Source: Voacanga thouarsii
Taxonomy: Eukaryota; Streptophyta; Magnoliopsida; Gentianales; Apocynaceae
Assembly (NCBI GenBank): GCA_026120185.1
Contig: JANUWF010001179.1
Coordinates: 3,761,501-3,825,500, forward strand
Direction: 5' to 3'
Length of the DNA: 64,000 nt
A program made the position numbers and the translations under genes. The notes beneath the pieces were generated by a model. The model did not search any database, was not told the origin of the DNA, and saw only the letters and a list, made by a program, of their open reading frames with translations. This document shows, piece by piece, positions 12,688 to 24,420 of this stretch (its first letter is position 1; each line of letters starts with the position of its first letter).

Positions 12688-13345
12688 CACCACAAGAAAA
12701 CTGCCAATTTGCTATGGAAAAATCCGTGGCTAAACTAGCATTTGCCACGAATCTGCAACGGATATCATTCCCAACCAAAAACCTTAGTCGCTAAGCACTT
12801 TTTGTGATGGAAATCCTTTTCCGTGGCAATTTTGCCATGAATTTGCTAGCAACTTTTACCGCAGTAGCAAGTGATAATTCATTTAATCAAGAAACTTTGC
12901 AACGGATTTTCTACAAATTAGTTCTTTTGAAATTGGCTTCCATAGAAAATCTGTGACAATTTGCCGCGGATTTGTCACCGCCTTTTTTACTAGGGAACTT
13001 CTTTCGTGAAAAATCCGTGGTAGAATGCCAAGCTTTGCCACAACCTTTTTTTACAATGGAACATCTTCCCTGGCAAATCTGTGGTAGATTGTCACGGATT
13101 TGCCACGGGCTTTTTTACTAGGGAACATCTTCCATGGTAAATCCGTAACAGATTGTCACGGATTTGCCACGACCATTTTTTACTCGGAAATGTATTCCAT
13201 GGCAAATCTGTGATAGATTGTCACGGATTTGCCATGACCGTTTTATTTTGTAATTATTTTTCATAGTTTTCATTTATTTTCCGTGGTAAATCAGTGACAA
13301 ATTGCGAGGAATTTGCCACGAAATCTTGTTTTGTGGCAATTACTT
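12688..13345. repeat. Left subterminal repeats of the CACTA element
   Basis: Many direct and inverted copies of a 12-16 base motif (GATTTGCCACGG and its complement CCGTGGCAAATC, with variants) recur every 30-90 bases. In En/Spm such subterminal motifs are the binding sites of TnpA. The same motifs reappear at 20,535-22,036. Confidence 0.8.
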
Positions 13346-13666
13346 GCATTTAGCTAGGGATTTACAATTCTAATCACAAATATGGCTGGTTTTTCACTCA
13401 CATTCCCTATCAAACTTGCATTCTGTGTCCATTTATATGCACAAAACACGTTCACCACAATTTCGATAACCAAAATATCCATAAATTTTTAACGTCCAAA
13501 TGCACTAATACTTATATATTATAAAAATATCCAACATAGCAAAGGCAAATTCAGAGTAGTACTAAATCCATAATTCAAATATCTAAAGTAGCAAATACAA
13601 ATTCAGAGTAGCAGTAAACCCATAATTCAAGTGATCCACACAACAAAATATGAAAATGTAACCTAT

Positions 13667-13930
13667 CTAACTATTAGCAGCTATTAAAGGGTCAGAAGAT
13701 AAGGCATCCTCATCAGAATCATTAGAGTTAAATAGAATAGATGACACTTGTAAGTTAAGATATTGCATCACCATGCGATTCATATTTATCAATGTAGACA
13801 TCTTTTTATCCTTCTTCTCCAAAGTCCTCTTTAGCATTTTCTTCTCTTTCTCTATCTCTTTGTCCTTCTTCTGCAACTCTTGCTGAAGCTACTGCTGAAG
13901 GGTTCGCTCAAGCACACCATTCCTATCCTA
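13667..13930 (-). pseudogene. Coiled-coil ORF fragment, possibly transposon TnpA C-terminus
   Basis: The frame reads LERTLQQ, stop, LQQELQKKDKEIEKEKKM and so on to a TAG at 13,667. It is rich in Lys, Glu, Gln and Leu with a heptad-like pattern, then ends in an acidic SNDSDEDALSSDP tail. The position near the left CACTA end and the coiled-coil C-terminus fit the TnpA/Ptta proteins of CACTA elements, but I see no diagnostic transposase motif, and it could be a captured host fragment. One in-frame TAG interrupts it at about 13,890. Confidence 0.4.
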
Positions 13931-14140
13931 CATCTAATATTTCTAGAAAAGCAAATTGGAAAACAAAAACATCTAGTACGGCAATTGTAAATACGTTTTA
14001 CAAGAGCAATTGATCATGTACCAGAGTATACATTGTTGCACAAAGAAGAAAAATTGCCAAAATGTAGAGTAATCAAAGTGCAGAAAGTTTGAAATTATTC
14101 AACAATAAAATATTACACTATGACATAAAAAGCAACTTAC

Positions 14141-14206
14141 CAATGTCATAAAAGTAGCTCTATTTAGAAGCCCACTCGAATCTTTCTCCCACAAATCATG
14201 CCAACA
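14141..14206 (-). pseudogene. Putative 22-codon exon of unknown origin inside the CACTA element
   Basis: On the minus strand an acceptor (TTTCCCAG) precedes, and a donor (GTAAGTTGC) follows, a 66-base open segment coding CWHDLWEKDSSGLLNRATFM. The length is a multiple of three. I do not recognise the family; it may belong to the CACTA's own TnpA-like gene or be captured. Confidence 0.35.
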
Positions 14207-14310
14207 CTGGGAAATATGCATAAAAGTAAAAATCATATGCTAATTTTGCAAATCAAAATGTCCTACCATCTACACTAAAAAATTCCAGCCATAAAATGGT
14301 TATCTATGAC

Positions 14311-14497
14311 TGTGATACCCTAATCCCACATGGGATTGGGATGAGAAGTGTGAATGGTATATAAGAATGGACCTAAGTACCAATTGTCAACTTGGGATAT
14401 CTATTTTGGCTCAGCGAAGACGGCAGCCAAGTAGTTGACCATGGGTGCTGCCAAGCCCATAGTTGCGCTCTCGAGTCTGCGGGCACGAGGCGTGACA
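14311..14497 (+). mobile_element. 187-bp solo LTR of a TRIM-like miniature retrotransposon
   Basis: The segment starts TGTGATACCC and ends GGCGTGACA, and is flanked by a perfect 5-bp duplication ATGAC (14,306-14,310 and 14,498-14,502). It contains a TATA-like TATATAAG near 14,355 and CCCACATGGGATTGGGATGAG, which resembles short LTRs of plant TRIM/SMART elements. There is no 5S-like domain, so it is not Cassandra. It sits inside the CACTA element and is therefore younger. Confidence 0.8.
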
Positions 14498-15132
14498 ATG
14501 ACCATTTAAAACAAAATTCTTAGTTTAAACACTAGGAACTTTTAGTTTGTCACATTTTATGTTCTTAAACATAATTATACAGCCAACAAGTATATATTTT
14601 GTATTGTTAACTATGTAAAGCATGCAAAATTGCCTTTTCAGTTGCCTAAAAAACTATATCTATGGTGAATGCAGACAATTGCCTGGAAAATAGAAATCCT
14701 CCACTCATCCTATAAGGAAGGTTAAAATAAAATAAAGGTGCTCCTATATAAAATAATATAGATTCATTACCTATATAAATGCGTAAACATATGGAATATG
14801 AATGAGTTAATTTTGGATCCTGGTTGATCCACCATTATATACATGAAGTAAATTAAAAGTAAAATGATACTATGTGATTAATTGACTCACTCTTTTCCCA
14901 AGTAGATAGGAAAGGTACATGGTTAAAAGGAAACGAGATAAAGGAAGGCTAAATAATCAGGTGTATAGCCAACCTGCTCCAATAAGAAGACTAAAAGACA
15001 TTAGGAACCAGTGATCAAGAAAGGTATTAACAAAAAAAAATTATGGAAGTAGAGAAAGAAACCAAATTTACATTACCATAGTGTTATGCAGTAAGGTTTA
15101 TATTGAAAATCTGTAATATACACAACACTAAC

Positions 15133-15476
15133 CTGCTTCGAGTAAATTAGTATTTTGTCAAATTTCCTTCGCTCAAGAAAAGCTTCAACAACCTTAGTAG
15201 TTGCCCTCGCTTTTATATATATTTTCAGTGCAAGATCATTGTCCACAGTCTAGAGAGAGAAAGACAATATTGGAAGATGGTTATAAATAAAATGATCATC
15301 CTTGATAATATGACAACCAGAAGATGATTAAGGTTCCAAATTCTAACCTTCACAAGGTCACCAAGTTCTTCGCTGCATTCAAATTTATCCTCAGCCAACC
15401 AGTTCTCCAATAGTTTTTTCTTATTCTGATTCACAATAAGGCGGGATAATTCCAATAACTCAAAGGCATTGAGCTT
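15133..15476 (-). pseudogene. Captured clathrin heavy chain fragment, two exons with intact splice sites
   Basis: Exon A (15,348-15,476, 43 codons) codes [20 protein letters not shown] through [20 protein letters not shown]. Exon B (15,133-15,249, 39 codons) codes [20 protein letters not shown] through DKILIYSKQ. These are consecutive blocks of the plant clathrin heavy chain, from the N-terminal/linker region. They are separated by a 98-bp intron (15,250-15,347) with GT donor (AAG/GTTAG) and AG acceptor (CTCTCTAG). A further acceptor (TTACTTAG) precedes exon A and a donor (CAG/GTTAGT) follows exon B. Both exons are whole codon multiples without stops. The full protein is about 1,700 residues, so only about 5 percent is present. 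Neighbouring clathrin exons were not found. The intron shows capture at the DNA level, not through mRNA. Confidence 0.88.
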
Positions 15477-16349
15477 CTAAGTAACACAGTTCTGGTAAAT
15501 TAGGAGTGTAGATTGATCAGAAAGAAGCAACTAAGGACAGCCTTGAAGATTAAGCAATTAAGTACTAATACATGCATGCAAGATGTCCAAAACAAACAAA
15601 TAGGAGCCAAAAACATTCTTGGCCAAAATATCAAAGTCATGATTCATGAATTGTCAACGACTACTTTAGGTCTGGAAGCCTACTTGCCATCCTCGTACTA
15701 CTGATTGTGAGAGCCCATAAACATTCGTCCACAAAATGTCCTACAAAAGAAAGTAAACATTTCACAACCAAACAACACATATTAAACTCCATGATTAAAA
15801 AGACCATATACCCAAAAGTTCTTCAGTATCCAATCACATTAAAATGAACACTAAGACAGCCACAAGACTCTTTAGAAAAATGATGCAGAATTGCAGACTA
15901 GTTAATCAGGTTATCTGAACTTTTGGAAAACTGGAGATATTGTATGACCTTGTCAATAACCCCCCATGTAGAAAAAAAATAAATAAATAAAAAGACACCA
16001 CCCCTCTTTGCTAATTCTGAAAATGGGAAAGTAGAAAACAAAAAGCATTCACTTCAGTTGATATATCCATTTAAAGTACACAAAGAAAACATGAAGAAAG
16101 AATGGTGTTTCATCTAATTGGTCACAGAAGGGACCAAGATTCAAGATTTAACTAAACACAAAGACCAAGATTCAAGATTCAACTAATAACTTATTAGAGT
16201 GAAAGAACAAGACAAATAAGGCATTAAATGCTGTTTTTTCTAACTGGTCACATAAGGGATTTAGGGGTATGGTGTCAACATCAATGCATAACCATCAGCC
16301 CATAGAAAGTGAAAACACAAAGAATTTATAGTTTAATGCTCACCATTAC

Positions 16350-16415
16350 CTTTAGCCATCTCAATTTAAGCTCATTGCCAAATGCGGCTGTAAAAGCTCC
16401 CGCATTTTTAGGACT
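16350..16415 (-). pseudogene. Putative 22-codon captured exon, unidentified
   Basis: A 66-base open segment (SPKNAGAFTAAFGNELKLRW and on to LK) lies on the minus strand between an acceptor (GAAGACTTAG) and a donor (AAAG/GTAATG). It is on the same strand as the clathrin exons, about 0.9 kb upstream. I do not recognise the gene; it is not an obvious part of clathrin. Confidence 0.35.
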
Positions 16416-16621
16416 CTAAGTCTTCAAAAAAAACAGAGAATGTGAGTCATAGAAAGAAGAATTAAACTGGAGGGAAAATTTGAGTTTTGATGTTTAAGAG
16501 GCCTAAGGTTGGGTTTCAGATGGCTAATTGAAGTGGTTGGAGTGGCGTGTTGAGGTTAGGTCTCAAATGTGGAGTCGCAGAGGAAGTAGCCGGCAGGGGG
16601 TAGGGGTTAAAGAGAAGTTGG

Positions 16622-18138
16622 TGTTAGGGATATGCCTTAGTGTCAATTTGTACTTATACTATTATCGTTATGTTTTATATAATAATATGAGGTTTTCCTT
16701 ACCATGAATAGTGCATTTTATTTTGTGGTCATCAAGTACGTAACTTGATAGTAAAACCCTACAATGAATACAATGACTATTTTAAAACTGTCCCTGATCG
16801 ATTATTATTATTGGAACAATAATAAATTAAGATTAGTATGTTTGTGACTTGATGGCTATGTTTTACTAGTCATAGATATTTGTAATATCAAGTCAAAACA
16901 TAAATAAATGTTAAAAAACATTGTATTGGATATGACCCAATGTGAGAGTACTTCATAGAGCATGTCATAAGTACTTTCTAACCAAAATGATATTAAAAGT
17001 CCTTCGACCTGAATTCATCATAGTTTCTTACTTGATAAATTCTATATTTTGACATTATCTAAAGTTATCTTTAACTAGATGATAAATTAGACTATTGTTG
17101 GATATAGACTAAACTAATGAGAGGAATATGATTGATAGTGAAGGAATTTGTCCCTCTCAATTATGAGAGAGATATCCATAGGCCCATTGATAAGTTAGAC
17201 TGTTAAAATACATGATCGTACTCAAATATATCAATTTAAGATATTGATATCATTTGTTTAAACAATTTATTATGAGATCAAGAAATAATTAATTAAACTT
17301 AATAAGGATGACATGCTCCATGCCTTATACTTAATCTGGATATCATGTGACAAAAGGACTAAATATAAAATTATGATTTGGTTCAAAGAGATTACTGATC
17401 TTCATTTAATCTGGATAGTTATAATATTTTGCTAAAAACTGCTTATAACTTGTGAGCCATTTAAATATGATTTGAGCACACTGCCAATGTTAAATGAACC
17501 TATAGGGTCACACAATAAGCGAACTTGTTAGGTTATTTTTCTAGTAACCAGGTTCGATGAATTTGGAAATATGTCTAAGTTAATCGAACCTAAAAAATTT
17601 ACCAGATACAATGAATCTGGAAATATTTCCACATTTGATATATCTGGATGATGCCCAGATTGTAAAATCGGGCTCGATAAATTAATTAATTAAATTACTG
17701 AGATAATGGCAGAATCTTATCATATTAGTTTTAATTTAATTTGAATTTAAATTAAAATATAATAAGATATTATCAGAGTTGGACTCCAAGAGGTTCGAAG
17801 GGGTTTTAAGAAAACCCTAGCCATTTTCTCAAGAGAGCCATTTTGTTAAAATATTCGTACCTCCATTCACCAGAAAAGGCCTCTCAAAAACCATAGGTGC
17901 TAGCACTCTCAGGGTAACGAGTTAGTTCGCCGTGTGCATCCAATAGAGGGCGTTCGCGAATTGCAACGTCTGGTAATCGTTCGGGTTGTACGTATGACAG
18001 CACAATTAGAATCGAAGGATATTGATTACTCCGAACAGAGGTAATTCTATAAACCTTAGATTTTCTTAATCGTTTACTTGAGTTCTCGGAAGGGATTGAT
18101 GGATATTTTTCGCGTTTAAGAGTCTACGAATCCTAACA
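16622..18138 (+). mobile_element. Solo LTR (1,517 bp) inserted in the CACTA element
   Basis: It starts TGTTAGGGATATGCC and ends GAATCCTAACA, with a perfect 5-bp duplication GTTGG at 16,617-16,621 and 18,139-18,143. No internal domain is present, so it arose by LTR-LTR recombination. A full-length relative lies at 28,400-29,921. The superfamily cannot be decided from the LTR alone; copia is likely from the TGTTAGGG...CTAACA ends. Confidence 0.9.
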
Positions 18139-18143
18139 GTTGG

Positions 18144-20400
18144 TGCGGTGGAGTGAGGAGAAAGGGGTTTGAAGAGAGGTTGACCGCGAGAAAGCTTTGT
18201 ACTAAGTATTCCACAATCGAAGTGTCCAAGATAAGGAAGATGAGTTAATCCTGATTTTTTCCATGGTAGAGTCGCAGAGGAAGATGTCGGCAGGGGTAAG
18301 GAGTGGGGGTTGAAGATAGAGTGAAGAGAGGTTGACCATGAATGGACTTCGATTTGGCAAGGATGAGAACTTCGATTGTGATTGGTACCAATTGCAATTC
18401 GATTTGGTCCACCCGTGAAAGCAAAAAGTACTCGATGGATTTGCTTACTGAATGGAATTGAAATTGGTCAGAGTTTCCATTTCACATTCCACACAAAAAC
18501 GATATATAAAATGTTAATATTTATCATGTGGAAATGGGCGAATCTATTATGTTTTCATTTATTTGTTAATACATACATTAAAAAGGTAACTATCTCCATT
18601 TCATAATATAAATCGTTTTAAACTTATACACAAGAATTAAGGGTCCGTAAATTCCAAATAATTTTAAAACTAAACTTCCAAAAACACTCCTAATGAAGTC
18701 CTTGTCTACTTTGGTAATTGGAGAGAGTTAGGTCGTAATTAGTAGAAAGAGAGAGATTGTAAGAAGAAGTAGAACTGGAAAAAAAAATAATTTTTTATAA
18801 AACTTTGTAAAATGATTTATATTGTGAAAAAAAATTTTAATTTAAAACTATTTATATTTTGAAACGGATGCAGTATAACGAAATATATAATTAAATATTA
18901 TAGAATAAATTAAGATATAAGAGTTCAGAAACTTATATACAATAATGTAAAATAGAAATAAGTTAAATGTATAAAATTATAAAATTTTTTATTATTATGA
19001 CTAACTTTTTTTCTTTTAAATTTATCTTGAATTTAGCGAATATGATCAAAAGGTGTCTAACTATTTAAAAAAAGTGTTAAATCTCTAAAGTTAATATGAG
19101 AACTGTATGTACCTATGTGAATCCAAATACAATGAAGAATAGGAAGAATCTTATCTAATAGCGAGAAATTAGAAAATACAATTTATTTGGCCAATAACTA
19201 GTTAGAAATTTCAAGTTGTCCAAATTTGCTTTTCTCCTTCAAGGATGGGATTCAGCCCTATGCTTTTGGGCAGTCGTGCTACATGTGAGGAAAATCAACC
19301 AAGTTCTGGTCTTCTTGTTGAAAATAATTGCCAAAATATATACTTACACGAATAATGGCTAAGAAAATTGCCATAGCAAGATAAGACTATAGCTAAATAT
19401 TTGCGGAACATGTGTTTGTATCTTTTCTTGGTTTTTTCGCTGCAATGGTGTAAAACAAAAAATATTCCTTTATGAATTTTGAATTTTAGTCTCTAATATA
19501 TTTATTTTGGAGTAGATTTAAAATTTAAAATTTTCGATTTCAACATTCAGGGTCTTAATGATATTATTAGTAGGGAGAGGATCAAAATAAAAACATAAAT
19601 TTAGTTCAACAATTTGAAAAAAATTAAAATTAAAATTGTAAAAGTAAATTATTAAAAATAAATAAATTGAGGGAAATTTCTAGTTCAACAAGGGAAGTAT
19701 ACAATAGTGGAAGTATTCTTCAGATGCATTACATATTTTAATCTTTTAAAGTTCACAAATCAGGAAAAAATAAAAAAATCGAAATTATTTTTATTTATTG
19801 TTAAGAACTGATAAGTTTACAAATAGGCGTTCCATTAATAACTGGACACATTTATCTATTTTTCATAAAAATAGGATTCCTCGAAATCGCTCATCATTAT
19901 ATACCTATTTGTATAAGAATTAATAACCATAAAATAAAGAACCAATTAAGCAAGTAGGAAGGAAGAGACGAGAGAAAAAATTTTAAATGAAGGTTTAGCT
20001 AGTTAATTATTTAGTAACTAAAATTTTAATTATTGATCATTAAAAAGAAAAACATTAAAAAAAAAGAAGGTTTGACAATAGAAATATTAAGAGAATGTCT
20101 CAAGGCATGTTTGATAACTCAATTTATAATTCATGAAAACGAGATAATTTATAAATTTGATAATTGATTAAGTATTGGATTTGAGGGCTATTTTTGTGCT
20201 AATGTTTTGAAATTAAAAGAGAAAAATAGAAAGAAATAGAAAATATTTAACTACAAAGAAGAAGGAAAATTGTTCTAACCAACATAAGGTAAGATCGGGA
20301 TTTTTTTTTTTTTTTCTTTCTTAAGATTTGGATGAACTCTTCCTAAAAAAAATTGAAAAAAAAATTTCATTCCATAAGATTTTAATTCTGATTTTCTTTT
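18144..20400. other. CACTA interior, AT-rich, no gene recognised
   Basis: The first 230 bases repeat, loosely, sequence from just before the solo LTR: a GAGTCGCAGAGGAAG-type block at 16,571 and again at 18,268. The rest is AT-rich with homopolymer runs. A 74-codon plus-strand ORF at 18,382 has no recognisable domain. I see no exons here. Confidence 0.5.
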
Positions 20401-20409
20401 CAAGAAAAA

Positions 20410-21900
20410 ATAAGTTGGAAATGAGCAAATCAAAATACTTATAAAAACATTTGATCATGTTATTCAAAGGTACCCAATAAAAATTAATACAAATTAATAT
20501 AATAAAAATTAGAACAAAAAAGAAAAAAAATAAATTCGTGGCAAATCCCTCGCAGACTGTTAGGATTTGCCACGGATGAATAAAACCGTGGCAAATCTAT
20601 GGCTGATTGCCAAGGACTTACTACGGACTTCATTTAAAAAAGTATTCTGCGGCAAATCCGTGATAGATTATCAGGGATTTGCCATGGACCACATAATAAA
20701 AATTTACCACATTTTTTATCTCTATTTTACCTAACATATTTTTATGTATACTCTCAATAATAATATAGTTAATTATACTGACATTTCCAATGGTTTTTGT
20801 TGTCAAAATTTAAAAATTATATCACATTTTTAAAACTTTTTATTTTAATACAAACATATGTTTTGACACTAAAAAATAATACATTATATTTTCAATTCGA
20901 ATCAACTCTATTTCAAGAATGAATGCTTTTGGAAATAAACAATTTGAAATACTTACAAAATATTTGATCGTTGTTATTCAAAAGGTATGGAATAAAAATT
21001 AATACAAATTAATATAATAAAAAATTTAAAAAATAAAAAATAAATCTATGGCCAGGGATTTGGCAAATCCCTCACAGTTTGCCATGGACTTGCTATGAAA
21101 AATATTTAATTTAATTTAAAAATATTCTGTGATAGATTGCTAGGGATTTGTCACGGAATACATAATGAAATTTTAACACATTTCTTTTATTACTATTTTG
21201 TCTAACATATTTTATGTATATTCTCAATGATAATATAGTTAATTACACTGATATTTTCAATGGCTTTTGTTGTCAAAATTAAAATATTATATTATATCTT
21301 TAAAACTTTTTATTTTAATATAATAATATATTTCAACACAAAAAAATAATACATTTTATTTTCAATTCGTATCAATTCCATGTCAAGAATGAATACATTT
21401 GGAAATAAACAAATCAAAATACTTATAAAACATTTGATCGTTGTTACTCAGAAAGTATGGAACAAAAATTAATATACTAAAAAAATAGAACTAAAAAAAA
21501 AAATAAATCTGTGGCAAATCCCTGGCAAACTGTTAGGGATTTGCCACAGATTATACCCGTTCGTGGCAAATCCCTCGCAGTTTGCCAGGGATTTGCTATG
21601 GATTTTATTTAAATTCACTTAAAAAAGTATTCCGTGACAAATTCGTGACAGATTGTCAGGAACTTGCCACGAAAGATATCATGCAACTTGTTAGGGATTT
21701 GTGATGAAATTTTTAATATTTTCTAAATTTTCATTTATTGGAAAATATTATAAATTTTGTCACAAACACTGTTCCGTCATAAATCGGTGGCTAACTTTTT
21801 GCAAATATTTTGGTGCCTTTTTTTGCTATGGATTTGCGACAAAAAATCTCTTCATCGCTAGTTACTACGATTTTCATTGCAAATCAGTGGCCAATAGAGA
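20410..21900. repeat. Three tandem copies of a ~0.5-kb unit in the right CACTA subterminal region
   Basis: Near-identical blocks (GGAAATAAACAAATCAAAATA, TTTGATCGTTGTTA, AAAAATTAATACAAATTAAT, TGGCAAATCCCTCGCAG) recur at about 20,410, 20,930 and 21,400, giving spacings near 510 and 470 bases. Each unit carries a cluster of the CCACGGATTTGC subterminal motif, so triplication multiplied the likely transposase-binding sites at this end. Confidence 0.8.
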
Positions 21901-22039
21901 CAGATTTGCTATGGTTATTCTGCCCTGAAAATTTTCTTTAGCTTGTGATTTTCCTTCCGTAGCAAACCCATCACAGATTGCCACGGAATTTTTTTGTGGT
22001 AAAATTCCATGGCAGATCCACAGCTTTCCTGTAGCGAGT

Positions 22040-22451
22040 AAACTTGTAAAGCACAAGCTCAAACTCAATCAAATTATTGAATCATAAAGTTTTTAAACAT
22101 GTGGATATGGAGGCCATTTTTAACTGTAAAATATATATAGAAATTCATTACACTAATGACACATACATCATTAGTCGCATATGCCATATAAAAAGTTTTA
22201 TAATAAATGTATAAAATTTAATTGGAAATGACCTTATGTCAAATAATTAAGATGTGTTGCCGAACTCTATAAAATCAAGTTGAGTTTAGGTATTCGAAGA
22301 GTGGAAAATAAACATCGTCTATAAGATTAACTTTTGAGAGTAACTTCTTCTCCAAAAGTAGAAGTTTTGGCTTGAAATATTTAATGTATGTGGAAAGAGT
22401 TGAAGCCTTTTGATTAATAATTTAAGAGTTCAATTCTAATCAAGTGCATGA
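22040..22451. other. Spacer between CACTA and Sirevirus-like element; dispersed repeat
   Basis: There is no gene. A stretch at about 22,225-22,335 (TGACCTTATG, GATGTGTTGC, CTCTATAAAATCA, TTTAGGTATTCGAAGAGTG) is a diverged copy of 44,655-44,765 on the other side of the 20.8-kb retroelement. The repeat family is not identified. Confidence 0.55.
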
Positions 22452-23369
22452 TGTTAGGATTAGTGTTGTCGCATATTTAATAGGAAGCTTTGACAACCTA
22501 GTAACGGTATAATAGTGTTTTTAGGAAACATCAAATATTAGCACAGTTTGATGCAAGATTAATTTGAAGAAATTTTGAGAACTAATGTCCAAAAGAATTT
22601 TAGCAAATTTTGAGAATATCTTTGAAGAGAATCTAATGAAGATTTTACACAAAGAAAGATGAATTCAAGTAAAAGTGGGATTACAATATTTTTGGAAACA
22701 TATGGGAGAAAAAAAAGATTTGGCAATCTCCTAATTTAATGAGAATACAATGCCTCATAAGAATAAAAGTTGACTTTGAAGCAAGAAGAAAGACACAATT
22801 TTTGGAGAAGCATTCTTTAAAGAGTCGAGTAAAAAATAGAGTGAAGAATTCATGTTTATACTTTAAGAGATTCTAATGCATACTCCATTGATAAAGCTTC
22901 TAGTTACCCATTGCTAACATGTGCATCAAATTTTCAAGTTTATTTACTTCTACATTGCTTATCTTCTTGATAGAACTTGAATTGAACTACTTCTTCTGTG
23001 AAATTACCTTTCGGGTAGAAAGGTTTTTTGGAGTTAAATAAAGACTATTAAGTTGCTGCAATAATGATTGATGAGAGATCGATCATGATGGTTGAGTTCA
23101 AAAATGGTCTTTTGCAAGTTTGATAGAAAGAGAATAATGTGTTGTGTTCTGTTAAAGTCTATTAGGGAATACTTGGTAAATTGAAATAAGTGTTTTCTTT
23201 ATGGATCTTTTTACTAGTCAGAGACCCACAACTATAGGCTTATTGATAACAAAACTGCATTACTAATTTACTGTTTTTGTTAAACTTTTTATTTTATAAT
23301 ATGTCATACTAACGTAAATATAATAGGAAAGTTTAACAAAACTACAGGAAGTTGACAAACCAAACCACA
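22452..23369 (+). repeat. 5' LTR of the Sirevirus-like element
   Basis: 918 bases begin TGTTAGGATTAGTGTTGTCGC and end TTGACAAACCAAACCACA, collinear throughout with 42,335-43,271 and with visible substitutions and small indels. Confidence 0.9.
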
Positions 23370-23373
23370 TAAC

Positions 23374-23386
23374 TGGTATCAAAGTG
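23374..23386 (+). other. Primer binding site (tRNA-Met type)
   Basis: TGGTATCAAAGTG lies four bases after the 5' LTR. It matches the usual TGGTATCAGAGC complement of initiator tRNA-Met used by plant copia elements, with mutations. Confidence 0.75.
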
Positions 23387-23496
23387 ATTCATTACATTGG
23401 AGTTGCTATTAACATCGAGGTGAGATTTTGGAAGTTAGTTTGAAAAACATGTTTGGACTGGTAGAAGAAGGAGTCTCTGTCACTTGACTGTCATTA

Positions 23497-24420
23497 TTGA
23501 AAAACACAAACCATACTTATTGGAAAATCAAGATGGAAATCTTCATCCAAACTCTTAATACTGCTGCCTGGAAAGCTGTTTTAAAAGAAGGGAAATCTCC
23601 AGCAAAAGTAGGAACCAACTTTGGTGAAGCAGAATTGAAACCAATTGAAGAATGGAACAAAGAAGAGTGTCGTTTTGATAATGCTAATGATAAGGCATTA
23701 AACACAATATCTTCTGCTATTGGATCAAAAGAATTCAAATGGATCTCAACTTATCGTGCTGCTAAAGATGCATAGGATAAATTGCAACTAATATATGAGG
23801 GAACAAGTACTATTCAGATGTCAAAGTAGCAGATGTGTTGATGACCCAATTTGAATAACTAAGGATGGGTGAACATAAAACTATAGTCGTATTTAGTAAC
23901 AAACTAAATTGTCAATCAAGCCTTTTAGTTTGGAGAAAAATATTTAGATGAAAGGTTGATTTGGAAAATATGGAGATCTTTTCTACCAAGATTGCATGCA
24001 AAAGTTACTATCATTGAAGAATGCAGTGATGTATCAATAATGTGATTAGATGAACTAATGGGTTCCTTGCAAACTTACGAGATAAATTTTTAATCGTAAC
24101 CAAAATCCAAGGAAAAAGGCATTGCATTGAAAGCCAAAAAAAAGTTTGATGAAAACAAAGTTTCTAATGATGAAATTAGTTTGCTAACAAGAAAATTTAA
24201 CAAAATGTTGAGGACGCATAAGCAGATAGCCAGACCTTTTGGCAAACCATTCAACAAAAAATCTGAAGTTCAGTAGAATGCTAATGTAGAGCAAAAATAC
24301 ATGGACATTAAGAATGCATCAAGAGGACCAAAATGTCATGAATGTGGTGGAATTGGTCGTATTCAAGTTGATCGTGGAAATTTGAGAAAAAATTGAAAAA
24401 TAAATCCTACAATAGCACTT
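23497..24420 (+). pseudogene. Sirevirus-like gag, broken
   Basis: The first 92 codons (MKNTNHTYWKIKMEIFIQTL, then WKAVLKEGKSP, EWNKEECRFDNANDKALNTI) match the N-terminal copia gag/UBN2 domain, up to a stop after AAKDA. Further gag sequence continues in other frames to a zinc knuckle near 24,330 (GPKCHECGGIGRIQVDR), in which the His and last Cys ligands are both replaced by Arg. The normal protein would package RNA; this copy is dead. Confidence 0.85.

Larger units (their letters stand above)
12688..22036 (-). mobile_element. CACTA (En/Spm) DNA transposon, non-autonomous, carrying captured exons
   Basis: The left end is CACCACAAGAAAACTG (12,688). The right end in reverse complement is CGCTACAGGAAAGCTG (to 22,036); 12 of 16 positions agree and both resemble the canonical CACTACAAGAAAA end. 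Both ends are flanked by the same 3-bp duplication, AGT (12,685-12,687 and 22,037-22,039), the hallmark size for CACTA elements. Dense subterminal motifs (GCAAATCCGTGG / CCACGGATTTGC types) occupy the first 650 bases and the last 1.5 kb. No TnpD-type transposase is visible; the coding pieces inside lie on the minus strand. Two solo LTRs were added later. Confidence 0.88.

Noticed and set aside
12688..13345. CRISPR-like or satellite array from regularly recurring CCACGGATTTGC motifs
   Set aside because: Spacing is irregular and copies occur in both orientations next to a CACTA terminus, so they are subterminal transposon repeats.
14311..14497. Cassandra-type TRIM with a 5S rRNA domain
   Set aside because: The 5S-like internal promoter sequence is absent; only a generic small LTR is supported.
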